Assembly: GCA_965249215.1 (NCBI GenBank)
Contig: CBDFLN010000001.1
Location: 62,001-126,000, forward strand
From: G963667675 sp965249215
Lineage (GTDB): Bacteria; Chloroflexota; Dehalococcoidia; Lucifugimonadales; UBA3495
Direction: 5' to 3'
Length of the DNA stretch: 64,000 nt
Positions 13,572 to 22,510 of the stretch are shown piece by piece. Positions within the stretch are counted from its first letter, which is position 1, and the number at the start of each line of letters is the position of its first letter. Position numbers and translations under genes: made by a program. The notes beneath the pieces were generated by a model. That model was not told the DNA's origin. It ran no database searches and worked only from the letters and a program-made list of their open reading frames with translations.

Positions 13572-14867
13572 TTATCGTGGCGAGGCCGGTTTACTGCCCC
13601 TCCCTGAGCGGTCCTGGTGCGCCCGAACTCCAATAGCATCCTGAGAGGCTTCTGGAGTGGCGCCGTCAGGACTACCGCCGTCCTGTATTGTCTCCCGCCC
13701 GGGAGGTGGACCGCTAGTCGAAAGCCTGCGGATGTGCTGCTGGAAGTTTTCGGTGCCCAGCCAGTGGACCCGATTTTCTGACGCTGTAGCTACATCGCCA
13801 GAGTCGATCATGACCTCCAGATGGGCCACCACCTCCGTGAGGGCCATGTGAAAGTCGCCCTCACTGAGGGGACGATGGGAGAAGAGCTTTGTCGTGATGT
13901 CGCCCATAGTTCGGGCCTCGCGGCCCAATATAGAGGCAATTCGGTGCATCCGCTGCTCGTGGTGCTGGATGATGTCCTGGGCGCGCTTGGCCGTAATCAA
14001 GTTCAGCTTCCCTTTGTTCAGGAGCCGGTGCGCGGGGAGCACTGCGACGCGGTCTCCATAGGCCGCCACTCGCTGGAGCGAGCGAAGGTAGATATCCAGG
14101 CCGTAGTGCTTCCTTTCGTCCCGGTACTCCGGGGGCAGCGTGGCTCGGAAGCGCGCGGGGTACACCGTCTTCAGTGTGGGGTGAGGGGTGATCTCCGGCA
14201 GGACGTGGTCACCGCTGAACATGAGGCTGTCCAAGGCTATGGTCAACTCATCGGGCGAATGTCCGGGGGTATGGAAAAAGGTGAAGGCTCCGGCCTGCTC
14301 ACCGTCGTGGATGTGGCGGGTCACCGACGCCAAGCGACGCAACTCCGTGTACCGGCGATGGCGCTCGTAGCGTTCACCCTGGCGGAACTGGGCCGACGGC
14401 TCCTTTTGGGAGCTCGCCGCCCCCTCGGGCTCCTCCAGGGCGCGGCGCATCAGTGGATTCGTGTGGCCCTGGGACCCCCAACTGTCCAGGTCCCGCAGGA
14501 GCTCATACAGGGCGTGGGCCCAGATCTCCGCGCCCGTGGCCTGCACCAAGTGGTAGGCGCCCCCAGCGTGGTCGATGTGTCCGTGGGTCAGTACAACGCG
14601 CCGGATCGCTTCCATGTCCAGGCCCAGCACGCGAAAGGCAGAGCTCAGGGCCTCCACGGAGATGGTGCTGCCCGCGTCGATGAGGGTCAGCCCCTCGCCT
14701 TCCACGATGTAGATCCAGGTTGGCCCGGTGGGGGAGTACCACTCCTGGGGGACGGCGACGGTGTGGACGATGAGCCCGGCGTCTGTGGTGAGCCGGAGGA
14801 TGGCGCCACTGCCATCGAGGTTGCCTTCCCGCAGCACTTCCACGTGGGGGGCAGGGGGCGAGGACAT
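13572..14867 (-). CDS. MBL-fold metallo-hydrolase
   Basis: Metallo-beta-lactamase-fold hydrolase of about 431 residues. The zinc motif is THGHIDHAGG near residue 90. Later ligands are the His in FHTPGHSPDE and the Asp in FSGDHVLPEI. A C-terminal helical domain of the kind seen in MBL proteins annotated as 'metal-dependent hydrolase' follows. The last 45 or so residues are low-complexity (Gly, Pro, Ser, Arg) and may be an unconserved tail. The start is ATG 14867, since GAGGAGG lies 7 bases upstream; the TTG one codon earlier is less likely. First gene of a probable operon with the amidohydrolase and lipoprotein genes. Substrate unknown. Confidence 0.9.
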   Translation of the reverse strand: MSSPPAPHVEVLREGNLDGSGAILRLTTDAGLIVHTVAVPQEWYSPTGPTWIYIVEGEGLTLIDAGSTISVEALSSAFRVLGLDMEAIRRVVLTHGHIDHAGGAYHLVQATGAEIWAHALYELLRDLDSWGSQGHTNPLMRRALEEPEGAASSQKEPSAQFRQGERYERHRRYTELRRLASVTRHIHDGEQAGAFTFFHTPGHSPDELTIALDSLMFSGDHVLPEITPHPTLKTVYPARFRATLPPEYRDERKHYGLDIYLRSLQRVAAYGDRVAVLPAHRLLNKGKLNLITAKRAQDIIQHHEQRMHRIASILGREARTMGDITTKLFSHRPLSEGDFHMALTEVVAHLEVMIDSGDVATASENRVHWLGTENFQQHIRRLSTSGPPPGRETIQDGGSPDGATPEASQDAIGVRAHQDRSGRGSKPASPR

Positions 14868-14913
14868 CAAGTACCCTCCTCAGGGAAGCAAGGTAGGGGC
14901 TGTGAGCGGGCCG

Positions 14914-14987
14914 GGTGAGCGAAGGGATTCGAACCCTCGATCTCCAGGGCCACAGCCTGGCGCCTTAACCGCTTGGCCACGCTCACC
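14914..14987 (-). tRNA. tRNA-His (GTG anticodon)
   Basis: Read on the minus strand this folds as a complete tRNA. The acceptor stem is GTGAGCG/CGCTCAC, with a D arm, the anticodon stem CCAGG/CCTGG around loop CTGTGGC (anticodon GTG), and a T arm with loop TTCGAAT. The base before the acceptor stem is G at 14987 and the discriminator is C at 14914. That G-1:C73 pair is the hallmark of bacterial tRNA-His. CCA is not encoded. Confidence 0.95.
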
Positions 14988-15095
14988 ACGCTCTGGCGGT
15001 TGCAGTCTACCATAGCCCCCAAACGCGGTCAATTTGACCTTGTTGCATATTTCCTGGGTGAAGGCTCTATTGACTACTAAAGAGAACGAGGGGTT

Positions 15096-15104
15096 TGATA
15101 TACT
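15096..15104 (+). promoter_or_regulatory. possible extended -10 promoter of the interrupted zinc-ribbon gene
   Basis: TGATATACT is a good extended -10 element (TGn plus TATACT), 28 bases before the ATG at 15133. A TTGACT box lies 23 bases upstream of the hexamer, too far for a normal -35. Match by eye only. Confidence 0.35.
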
Positions 15105-15132
15105 CCCCGCGGACCTAGAGGAGGAGAAGAAA

Positions 15133-15240
15133 ATGCCGATTATTTTGACTTGCTCGAAGTGCAGAGAAGATAGGGAGGTAATTAGCTTAAGTCGGTTGAG
15201 CTTCGACATCGGTTCAGGGGCGAACCAAGTCCTAAATGGG
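15133..15240 (+). pseudogene. N-terminal fragment of a small zinc-ribbon gene, probably cut by IS110
   Basis: The frame begins MPIILTCSKCREDREVIS after GAGGAGAAGAAA, a good ribosome binding site. CSKC looks like the first half of a zinc ribbon. The protein-like character fades after about 35 codons, where the non-coding end of the IS110 element seems to begin. The likely remainder of the gene is at 16560-17018 beyond the transposase. The end coordinate is approximate, and the link between the fragments is inference. Confidence 0.4.
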
Positions 15241-15244
15241 ACTG

Positions 15245-15465
15245 CGATAATCTTTCCCGGGCCTTCTCGGGTCGGGTCTGACCCGAAATGGGACCGGCGC
15301 AGTGCCTTTAATGTGATCTGTCGACCTCGTTCTCGAGGCGGCCTAACCCGCCCACCGACCAGGTGAGCAGTGACCTGATAGGAGCCTGGCCAAAGGCCCC
15401 GTCGCAGTCCTGTCCGCTCTCCTGGCCTGTTGGAGCCATCTCACTCAAGAGCGAGGAGGCAGTCT
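15245..15465 (+). ncRNA. candidate bridge-RNA region of the IS110 element
   Basis: IS110-group recombinases use a structured RNA from the non-coding left end to choose target and donor sites. This stretch is in the right place and contains a perfect 7-bp hairpin (TCGGGTC at 15267-15273 with GACCCGA at 15280-15286). I cannot delimit the RNA or its guide loops by reading. Position and one hairpin are seen; the RNA itself is inferred. Confidence 0.3.
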
Positions 15466-16545
15466 GTGACCACTAGCAGCGGATTGGATGGTGTCGCCAG
15501 GGTGATCGTTGGTGTTGACACGCACCTGGACGAACACGTAGCTGTGGCAATCGACCACCATGGAACGCGCCTGGGTGAATACCGGCTAGGGACGACGGCC
15601 AAGGGCTACGAGGACCTGGAGACCTGGGCTATCGGCCTGGGCCAGGTCGCCACCTTTGGCGTCGAAGGTACCGGCTCATATGGAGCGGGGCTGGCTCGAC
15701 ACCTTGCTCGGTGTGGCCACAAAGTTATCGGGGTCAACCGACCAGACAGGTCCACACGCCGTAGACTGGGCAAAAGCGACCCTCTCGACGCTGAAATGGC
15801 CGCACGATCTGTCCTCGCCGGGGTGGCTCGGGAGTCTCCCAAGTCAGGTGTGGACAAGGTGGAGATGATCCGGGTGCTCAAGATTGTCAAGGACTCTGCG
15901 ATGAAGGCCCGCACGCAGGCCATCAACCAGATGAAAGCCCTTGTGGTCACCGCGCCTGATGAGTTGCGAGAGGAATTGGCCGGACTAAATGCCCGGAGGC
16001 TTGTAGATCGCTGCATTAGCTTTCGCCCGGGTAGGCTGGCGACGCCGGTAGCAGCAGCTAAGCATGCACTTCGGCTGCTTGCCCGTCGTCACAGCCAGCT
16101 CACCTGCGAGATCGAAGGTATCGACGACGAGCTGGCCCGGCTCACCGCGGAGACTGCGCCGGCATTGGTCCACACCTTCGGAGTCGGAGCGGACACCGCA
16201 GCCACGCTTCTCGTGACTGCCGGCAGCAATCCCGAGCGACTGAGGTCTGAGCCCGCCTTCGCCGCCCTGTGCGGAGTAAACCCCATTCCTACCTCTTCAG
16301 GCAAGACCGAACGCCACCGACTCAACCGCGGAGGCGATCGACAAGCCAATGCCGCTCTCTATCGCGTTGTCCTTGTGAGACTCCGCTACGATGAGCGGAC
16401 GAGGGAGTATATGCGGCGTCGCACCAGGGAGGGAATGACAAAGTCCGAGGTCATCCGCTGCCTCAAACGCTACGTCGCTCGTCAGATCTTCGCCATCTTG
16501 CATGAGATCGGACGCAAGAACCTGGCTCTACCAGCAGCCGCTTGA
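15466..16545 (+). CDS. IS110-family transposase (DEDD recombinase)
   Basis: Transposase of about 359 residues with the two IS110 domains. The N-terminal RuvC-like DEDD domain shows GVDTHLD, GVEGTGSYG and KSDPLDAEMAA. The C-terminal Transposase_20 domain contains the HhH-like stretch VHTFGVGADTA and the Ser-bearing motif PTSSGKTERHRLNRGG. The start is GTG 15466, with GAGGAGG 6 bases upstream; a TTG at 15430 is upstream of that site and unlikely. The frame is intact, so the element may be active. The recombinase is expected to work with an RNA encoded in the upstream non-coding end. Confidence 0.95.
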   Translation: MTTSSGLDGVARVIVGVDTHLDEHVAVAIDHHGTRLGEYRLGTTAKGYEDLETWAIGLGQVATFGVEGTGSYGAGLARHLARCGHKVIGVNRPDRSTRRRLGKSDPLDAEMAARSVLAGVARESPKSGVDKVEMIRVLKIVKDSAMKARTQAINQMKALVVTAPDELREELAGLNARRLVDRCISFRPGRLATPVAAAKHALRLLARRHSQLTCEIEGIDDELARLTAETAPALVHTFGVGADTAATLLVTAGSNPERLRSEPAFAALCGVNPIPTSSGKTERHRLNRGGDRQANAALYRVVLVRLRYDERTREYMRRRTREGMTKSEVIRCLKRYVARQIFAILHEIGRKNLALPAAA

Positions 16546-16559
16546 CATCTATAGGAGCA

Positions 16560-17018
16560 TCACTAACCTGCGAACGGGATGGGCACAGATGGCCCGTCAG
16601 CGTGAGGGGCGGAGACCAAATATTGGATGTGGGAACGCAATTTCCTGTAGCCGAATCGCAAAAGCTAAACCGAAACGTGGAAGAAGGCGTCAAACAAGAT
16701 GTGGAAGAGGCCGAGGAGGCCCATTTTCACCGCCTGTATAAATCATGTGCCGTCATGTGTCGTCGAGCTATGCAACTTGGCTTTATGGATAAGGGCGTGA
16801 AGGATGCTCCCATTGGCAGGATGTTGCATGAGGCAAAGGAGAAGAGCATCTTGTCGGATGAAGAGGCTTATCAAATCGGCTTGGCAGTGTCCCACTACGG
16901 AGGAAGGGGAGCGCATGAACGAGAGAACATTACAGAGTCTGACGCTCGAACTGCCGTCGTTGCGGCGGTAAAAGTGTTGAATGATATCTATCGTGATAAG
17001 CAGCCTGCATCGCAATGA
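16560..17018 (+). pseudogene. C-terminal fragment of a DUF4145-like protein interrupted by IS110
   Basis: The reading frame begins without a plausible start right after the transposase. It opens with TCERDGHRWPV, like the second half of a zinc ribbon. An amphipathic helical region follows (EEAEEAHFHRLYKSCAVMCR, then IGLAVSHYGGRGAHE), which resembles the DUF4145 fold with its Gly-Gly...His turn. The protein then ends normally. The matching N-terminal part with CSKC is probably at 15133. DUF4145-type domains occur in stand-alone and defence-linked proteins; the function here is unknown. Confidence 0.5.
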
Positions 17019-17204
17019 GAGACAGATAGCAATGCAACGTAACTTGGCCAAGCGCGCACTGTGGTGTGGTTCAAAGAACGTTGCCCCTTGAGGCGGGGAG
17101 ATGCTGGAGCGTGGCAGGTCTATGTGAGGGGGGGCCTGAGGCCCGCGTGGACACACAGCTTGAAAGGTGGGGATGGGAGAGGGGTGCTCGGGTCTTGGCT
17201 CAGT

Positions 17205-17861
17205 TTAGAGGAGACCGCGCTTGTACGACTCCGCAACGGCCTCGGAGCGGTTCCGGACGTTCAGTCGCTCCAGGAGCTGGCGCACCCCTCTCTTGACGGT
17301 GGCATCGCTCATAAAGAGCTGCCGTGACATCTCCTGGGTGCTGGCGCCGCTGGCGATGAGGCGCAAGAGGGACATCTCACGGGAGGACAGGGTGTTTCTC
17401 TGGGCATCGACTCCCTGGGCCAGGTTTCCGAACTCGGTAAAGAGCTCTCGGCTGAGGGAGAGGTCCAAGGAAGAGCGACCCTGGTAAACAGCGCGAATAG
17501 CCTGGCTCAGCTCGGGGCGCGCGATGTCCTTCAGGAGGTAGCCCACGGCGCCAGCGGCGATGGCCTGGGGCAGGTACTCGCCGTAGATGGTCAGCATGAT
17601 GATGTTGCAGTCGGGCTGGGCCTCCTTGAGCCTCCGGGTCGCCTCAATGCCATCAACGCCGGGCATCTTGATATCCATGAGCACCACATGGGGCTCTTGG
17701 GCCTGGACCCCAGTCAGGGCCTCTTCAAAGGAGCCGGCCTCGCCGACGACCTCGATGTCCTCCTCCAGCTCCAGCATCCTCCGGAGCCCCTCTCGGACCA
17801 TCTGGTGGTCGTCAACCAGGAAGACCCGTATCTTTGTGCCCGTCCAGGAAGTTATCGACAC
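17205..17861 (-). CDS. LuxR/NarL-family response regulator
   Basis: Two-component response regulator of 218 residues. The receiver domain has the acidic pair DD (17-18), the phospho-acceptor Asp63 in LMDIKMPG, Thr91 and Lys111. The C-terminal LuxR-type helix-turn-helix spans about residues 155-215 (LSSREMSLLRLIASG...STQEM...VKRGVRQLLERL). The start is GTG 17861 after GGAGG. It lies 191 bases downstream of a NarX/LiaS-type histidine kinase on the same strand, so the two likely form one signalling pair. Targets cannot be read from the window. Confidence 0.95.
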   Translation of the reverse strand: MSITSWTGTKIRVFLVDDHQMVREGLRRMLELEEDIEVVGEAGSFEEALTGVQAQEPHVVLMDIKMPGVDGIEATRRLKEAQPDCNIIMLTIYGEYLPQAIAAGAVGYLLKDIARPELSQAIRAVYQGRSSLDLSLSRELFTEFGNLAQGVDAQRNTLSSREMSLLRLIASGASTQEMSRQLFMSDATVKRGVRQLLERLNVRNRSEAVAESYKRGLL

Positions 17862-18052
17862 GCTGCCTCCGATGTGAAACCCTCATCTCCGCCTCACCCG
17901 AACTTGCTGGAGAAGCCAGGCGCGGGTAGTGCGAAGATGGTCTACTGGCGCTCAACAAGAGCCCCGAGCAAACTGTTCCTCTCTTCTTCTGAACGAAACC
18001 AACCGCTCAAACATTCCTTTTCCTGCTAGTACGTATCCTCTGTTAGGGCGGC

Positions 18053-19276
18053 TCAAGTCCCTCTTTTACTTGTGGTCTTCTCTTCGTCGACAGGTTCCAG
18101 GTCGGATTCTGCTGGCGTCTCGTCACCTTTTTCGTCCGGGAGCGACCTGTCCAGGGGAAGCACGAGGGAGATGGTGGTCCCGGCGCCCTGGCGGCTTTGG
18201 ATCTTCAGGGTTCCCCCCAAGGCCTCTGCTCGTTGACGCATTCCCATAAGCCCCATATGTCCCACAGTCAGGGCCCCTCCCAGAACTTGGGTTGGATTAA
18301 AGCCTTTGCCGTTATCCGTGATCTCCACGCTCACCTGGTCTTGCTTGGGTTGTAGCCATACTTTCACCGTTGTGGCGGAGGCGTGCTTACGAATATTGGT
18401 GATGGACTCCTGGACGATGCGGTAGATCGCGAGCTCCATGTGTGGAGGGAGCCTCTCAGGGTCCCCCTCAATGTGGAACTTTCCTACAAGGCCGTTCTGG
18501 TTCAACTGCTCGACGGTCCGTCGCAACGCAGGGACGAATCCCAACTCTTCAAGGTTCGGTGGATGGAGGCCCACCATAATGGCCCGCAACTCTTGGATGC
18601 TGTTGTGGATGATCTTTTCGATATCACTGAGCTCCCCGGCAGTCGCCGAGTTCCCTGGCTGCGACAGCAGGGCCTGGCACACTTGGAGCCGGTAGGAGGC
18701 GCTGACCAGCCACTGGGCCACACTATCGTGGAGCTCCACCGAGACCCGCTTGCGCTCGTCCTCCTGGGCCTGGACCGTCAGGTCCAGGAGCTCTTCGGCG
18801 CGGAGCCGCTCCTTGCGCAACTCCTCTAGGACCCGCGCGTTCTCGATGGTGATGGCCGCCTCTGTGGCCATAGTCATCAAAAGGTCTACGTCGTCCTGGT
18901 CATAGTAGCTGTCGGTGGACTTTTTCCCGACTCCCAGAATCCCGATGAGCTTGCCCTTGCTTCTCAAGGAACAAAGGAAAGCCGCATCCAGGCTCTCTAG
19001 ATACTCCTCTTCTGCTTTCCAAAGGCTTTTGAACTCGGGCCTGAGCTCGATGGTCTCCTGGGTCAGGACTCTCCCTTCTTTGGTCAGCGACTCCACGATG
19101 GGGCTATCTTGGGCGAAGCCGATCCCGGCCAGGGAATCCTGGAGCTCCGGGGGATCGGCGAAGCGCAGGACGTAGTCACCCTCTGTGTTGGGCAGCAGCA
19201 GACATGCCCGGCTGCTGTGGAGCGCCTGAGTGAGCGGGTAGAGCATGTTTCTGGCCAGCTCCTCCAAGTTCAACAC
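18053..19276 (-). CDS. sensor histidine kinase, GAF and catalytic part (frameshifted from its membrane part)
   Basis: Cytoplasmic half of a NarX/LiaS-type histidine kinase. A GAF-like sensor region (about residues 1-150) is followed by a HisKA_3 dimerisation domain with the phospho-accepting His in ELHDSVAQW, then a HATPase domain with N-box ESITNIRKHA, G1 ITDNGKGF and GLMGMRQRAEALGG. The upstream frame (19176-20201) encodes the membrane sensor. Joining them needs removal of one base in a C6 run (G6 on the coding strand) at 19279-19284, which gives a smooth ...SRMGDVLNLEEL... junction. The GTG at 19276 follows a G-rich stretch, so separate translation is possible. A sequencing error, a recent mutation or a frameshift switch are all open. 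Confidence 0.88.
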   Translation of the reverse strand: MLNLEELARNMLYPLTQALHSSRACLLLPNTEGDYVLRFADPPELQDSLAGIGFAQDSPIVESLTKEGRVLTQETIELRPEFKSLWKAEEEYLESLDAAFLCSLRSKGKLIGILGVGKKSTDSYYDQDDVDLLMTMATEAAITIENARVLEELRKERLRAEELLDLTVQAQEDERKRVSVELHDSVAQWLVSASYRLQVCQALLSQPGNSATAGELSDIEKIIHNSIQELRAIMVGLHPPNLEELGFVPALRRTVEQLNQNGLVGKFHIEGDPERLPPHMELAIYRIVQESITNIRKHASATTVKVWLQPKQDQVSVEITDNGKGFNPTQVLGGALTVGHMGLMGMRQRAEALGGTLKIQSRQGAGTTISLVLPLDRSLPDEKGDETPAESDLEPVDEEKTTSKRGT

Positions 19277-20201
19277 GTCCCCCCATGCGGCTGGTGAAGG
19301 TGGTCAGGAGCCTCCGATAGTCATACGTATCCCGGAAGAAGAGACGCTCAACGGCCTCCTGGCTACGTTGCCATATGGGCTGGCTCAGGACCGCGAGGAT
19401 GGGGATCAGGCCTCCCGCAACCGCGATGAGGATGATGGTGGAGATATTCACGTCGAAAGTGAGGTTGAGGATGAAAAGCGTCAGGGTGTAGGCGCTGAGT
19501 CCCACAAACCCTCTGATGACGTACACCAGCCCCCGGCGGATCACTACGTTGATCTCCATCAACTGGTGCTTCAGGATGGCATAGCTGATGAGCAGGGCGC
19601 TGAGCAGGTTGCCAGCGTGGTCGATAGGGAACTTTCCCAAGGAGGGGACGAGGTTGCTGCTGCTGAAAAGAAGCACCGTAGCCAGGGCCAGGAGGAGATA
19701 GACCACGCGGGTCCGGCTAATGGGGTCCTGGAGGCTCCGATAATACTGGTGTAAGAGGGCGAGGGCGCCTCCGGCCAGGGCCAGGGTGATGAGCGCGATC
19801 CCCTGAAGCCAGAGCCCTAACTCATGGTACAGAATGCCATCTTCAACGTACGCGCTTTTAAGGATGTCACCCTGAGCCATGGCTATCGAGAAAGAGAAGA
19901 GGAAGATATAGCTCAGGACTACCAAGGCGCCTGGGGACTTTCCGACAAATGCACGGACGAAGTGGTAGTAGTTCACCGTCATCCAAACAAGGACGACGAT
20001 GAGGAAGCCGTTCCAGAAGTATGCCCGTTCGGGGAAGAAGTCGGCGTGGAGCATAAAGGAGCTGAAGCTCCACAGCATTGCGGAAAAGAGATAGAGGGCA
20101 AACTCCCGATGGGCCCTCCTTTGCGGATACCGTAAGACGAGGCCGGTGAGCGCCAGGTAGGCGAGAACACTAATCAGGGGTACGAGGGAGTAAACGTTCA
20201 C
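19176..20201 (-). CDS. membrane sensor part of the split histidine kinase
   Basis: N-terminal membrane region of the kinase. Several hydrophobic segments (about 7-8, residues 1-265) resemble the 7TM/MHYT-like input modules of histidine kinases. A linker ends in RDTYDYRRLLTTFTSRM. After the G6 run the frame reads about 30 residues of unrelated, low-quality sequence and stops. The true protein surely continues into the kinase frame at 18053-19276, giving about 715 residues in total. The start is GTG 20201 after AGAGGAAG. Signal sensed unknown. Confidence 0.8.
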   Translation of the reverse strand: MNVYSLVPLISVLAYLALTGLVLRYPQRRAHREFALYLFSAMLWSFSSFMLHADFFPERAYFWNGFLIVVLVWMTVNYYHFVRAFVGKSPGALVVLSYIFLFSFSIAMAQGDILKSAYVEDGILYHELGLWLQGIALITLALAGGALALLHQYYRSLQDPISRTRVVYLLLALATVLLFSSSNLVPSLGKFPIDHAGNLLSALLISYAILKHQLMEINVVIRRGLVYVIRGFVGLSAYTLTLFILNLTFDVNISTIILIAVAGGLIPILAVLSQPIWQRSQEAVERLFFRDTYDYRRLLTTFTSRMGGRVELGGAGQKHALPAHSGAPQQPGMSAAAQHRG

Positions 20202-20445
20202 GAAGAGGCGTCTTCCTCTCTTTTAGGGGTGAATGAAACAGCACAAACTACACTCAACATTCTTCTGAACCGTAACCTTATATCCTTTTAGCGCGACGGC
20301 ATCCATTATGTCTATATGGTTAGATTCTTTCAACGGAGACAGGTGCGGCGGGCGCCCACCAACGTCCGGGCCAGGACAGTGAAAACGTGTGGAAGGCTGC
20401 TCTCAGGGGTGGATTGCCGAATGCGTATAACCTTAGCAAAAAATA

Positions 20446-20476
20446 CAGGTGCGGGCTCAATTTGAGCCCGCACCTG
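20446..20476 (-). terminator. rho-independent terminator
   Basis: A perfect 15-bp inverted repeat CAGGTGCGGGCTCAA/TTGAGCCCGCACCTG around a single T. On the minus strand it is followed by TATTTTTTG. It lies 35 bases beyond the end of the thiamine-diphosphate enzyme gene, which it should terminate. Confidence 0.9.
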
Positions 20477-20511
20477 CCCGTTGATGAACTCTCGGTGAAG
20501 GTGTCCCGAAA

Positions 20512-22173
20512 CTACCGCCTCCGAGGTTCCTGGAGAGGTCGCCCGTAGAGGTTGATGGGCATCTCCCCCGTTGGCACGTCCACCTCCACGATCGTGGGCT
20601 TGTTGCCCTTGACAGCGTCCTTCACGGCCGCGGGGATCCCCTCAAGGTCTGGCACATGGATACCCCGAGCGCCGAAGCTCTCCGCCAGCTTGACGAAGTC
20701 AGGGTTGTGCAGCTCTGTGCCGATGACCCGGCCTTCGTAGCGGGTGCGTTGGTCGTTGTTGGAGGCGCCGAAGGCGTGGTTGTTATAGACCACGGCCACC
20801 AGGTTAATACCGTATTGGACAGCCGTCGCCAGCTCGCCCACGGAGTACATGAAGCCCCCGTCTCCAATCATAGCAACAACAGTTCTATCGGGATTGCCCA
20901 CCTTGGCCCCCAGTGCAGTGCAAAACTCGTAGCCCAGGGTCCCCATGTAGGAGGAAGTGATCCAGGACCTGGGCTTGTATACCGGCAGAGCGCTGCCGCT
21001 GGCGTAGGCCAGGCCTGTGACACCGCTGAGGACGATGGCGTCCTCACCAATGGCCTCTCGCATCGCTTCATACACGGGGGTATGCCGGGGGAGTGCCTCT
21101 TGGACTGCTCCAGCCGCCGAGGCCTTCAGCGAGGTCAGTTCCTGCCGATCCCACGTAGTCTTACGATCGCGGCTACGCAGGGCCTGAATGATCTGCCGCA
21201 GGGTTGCCTTGGCGTCGCCGGCCAGGCCTATTGTCGGCTGAGCTACCCTACCCAGCTCGTCCGGATCTATATCTAAATGGATCAGTTTTTGGGGTCCCTT
21301 GAGAGCCCAGTCCGCGGTCGCTGCCTCGGCGAAGCGCGTGCCAACAGCCAAGACCACGTCCGCCTGAGGCACCACTTGGCCCGCGATGCTGGTGGCGCCA
21401 AAGGACCTGGAGATACCCATAGCTAGGGGATGGCTGTCCGAGATTGAGCCACGGCCCTCCGCAGAGGTGAACACCGGGGCGTTCAGGAGCTCCACAAGCT
21501 CCTGAAGCTCTTGGGAGGCGTCGGAAAGGTTGACGCCTCCGCCCGCGAAGACCACGGGATGGGTCGCGCCGGCCAGTAGCTCCGTAGCTGCGCCGATGTC
21601 GGCCGCCTTGGCCGCGGGGCGGGAGATGGTGCTTGGCTCAAGGATTTCCATATCCGCAACCGCCGCCAAAGTGTCTGGTGGGATCTCTATCTCCACAGGG
21701 CGGGGGCGGCCGGTCTTAAGCTGGCGCATGGCCTCGTGGATCGTCTCGGGGATCTCCTCCACATGCATGACCCGGTGGGCCCACTTGGTCACAGGTTTTA
21801 CGATTTCGAGTTGGTCGTGGACCTGGTGAAGGGCGTCTCGACTCTCTCCGATGGCATCGCTGTCCACCTGGCCCGAGATGAGCAGGACAGGAGAGGATGC
21901 GGCGTAGGCGGTAGAAAGGGCGGCGCAGGCGTTGTACAGGCCAGGTCCTGGGACGACCAGGGCCACACCGATCTTCCCCGTGGTTCGAGCGTAGCCGTCG
22001 GCCATATACACCGTCGCCTGCTCGTGCCGCGTGCTGATAATCTGCACCTCCGGGCTTTCCCAAAAGCCATCGTAGAGTTGCATAATCTGAACGCCGGGCA
22101 GGCCAAAGACCACCTCCACTCCCTCTGCCTGTAGAGCCTTTACGACAGCGTGGCCACCGCGCAGCATGGGCAT
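20512..22173 (-). CDS. thiamine-diphosphate-dependent enzyme, acetolactate synthase-like
   Basis: A protein of about 553 residues with the three-domain layout of the acetolactate synthase/benzoylformate decarboxylase superfamily. The N-terminal PYR domain has the catalytic Glu in STRHEQATVYMADGYAR near residue 50. The middle domain is PVVFAGGGVNLSDA. The C-terminal PP domain has the ThDP motif GDGGFMYSVGELATAVQYG...NN. The start is ATG 22173, with CCTCCTT (AAGGAGG on the coding strand) 7 bases upstream; a longer frame to 22218 ignores that site. It is single and ends at a strong terminator. No ilvN, ilvC or catabolic partner is adjacent, so a biosynthetic role is not proven. Other superfamily decarboxylases are possible. 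Confidence 0.9.
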   Translation of the reverse strand: MPMLRGGHAVVKALQAEGVEVVFGLPGVQIMQLYDGFWESPEVQIISTRHEQATVYMADGYARTTGKIGVALVVPGPGLYNACAALSTAYAASSPVLLISGQVDSDAIGESRDALHQVHDQLEIVKPVTKWAHRVMHVEEIPETIHEAMRQLKTGRPRPVEIEIPPDTLAAVADMEILEPSTISRPAAKAADIGAATELLAGATHPVVFAGGGVNLSDASQELQELVELLNAPVFTSAEGRGSISDSHPLAMGISRSFGATSIAGQVVPQADVVLAVGTRFAEAATADWALKGPQKLIHLDIDPDELGRVAQPTIGLAGDAKATLRQIIQALRSRDRKTTWDRQELTSLKASAAGAVQEALPRHTPVYEAMREAIGEDAIVLSGVTGLAYASGSALPVYKPRSWITSSYMGTLGYEFCTALGAKVGNPDRTVVAMIGDGGFMYSVGELATAVQYGINLVAVVYNNHAFGASNNDQRTRYEGRVIGTELHNPDFVKLAESFGARGIHVPDLEGIPAAVKDAVKGNKPTIVEVDVPTGEMPINLYGRPLQEPRRR

Positions 22174-22381
22174 GGGCGGACCTCCTTCTTCTTTGAGGAA
22201 AAAACTCCAGTATCCCAAGTAGGCGTGGCACTATCATAGCTGCCTCCGACGGGGTGTCAAGCGCGGGAGGCGTCTTGGGTGGGGGGCCAGGGCGGACTAC
22301 TGCCAGGGGAGCGGGTTTCAGAGAAGGGGAGATCAGGTGGGCTGTCCCCTTTGCGCTAAGATCAATTCCACGGCGGGTGAA

Positions 22382-22399
22382 GCTCCATGTCCATGGAGC
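22382..22399. repeat. 18-base palindrome between sufS and the ThDP enzyme gene
   Basis: GCTCCATG-TC-CATGGAGC is a near-perfect palindrome in the 337-base gap between the sufS end and the start of the next gene. No T-tract follows, so it is not a standard terminator. It could be an operator for the downstream gene. Nothing else is recognised in this gap. Confidence 0.35.
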
Positions 22400-22510
22400 C
22401 ATAACCGCAGACACGGTGTATTCCTAAGGGCCGTGTACATGCGGTTGTAATGCTGGTTCAAGAAAAGGCTGCAACAAATCTTGTGGAGGAGTTGCTAAGT
22501 CGAGTGGAGC

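Larger units (their letters stand above)
15210..16560 (+). mobile_element. IS110-family insertion sequence (approximate ends)
   Basis: The element holds one transposase gene (15466-16545) with about 220 bases of non-coding DNA upstream and very little downstream. That asymmetry fits the IS110 group proper. IS110 elements lack clear terminal inverted repeats and target duplications, so the ends cannot be fixed by eye. They are bounded by the two flanking fragments of a zinc-ribbon/DUF4145-like gene: the left end lies within roughly 15210-15260 and the right end within 16546-16566. Confidence 0.6.

Noticed and set aside
18053..18830. Plus-strand frames across the histidine kinase gene
   Set aside because: They are antisense shadows with no start signals; the minus strand carries clear kinase motifs.
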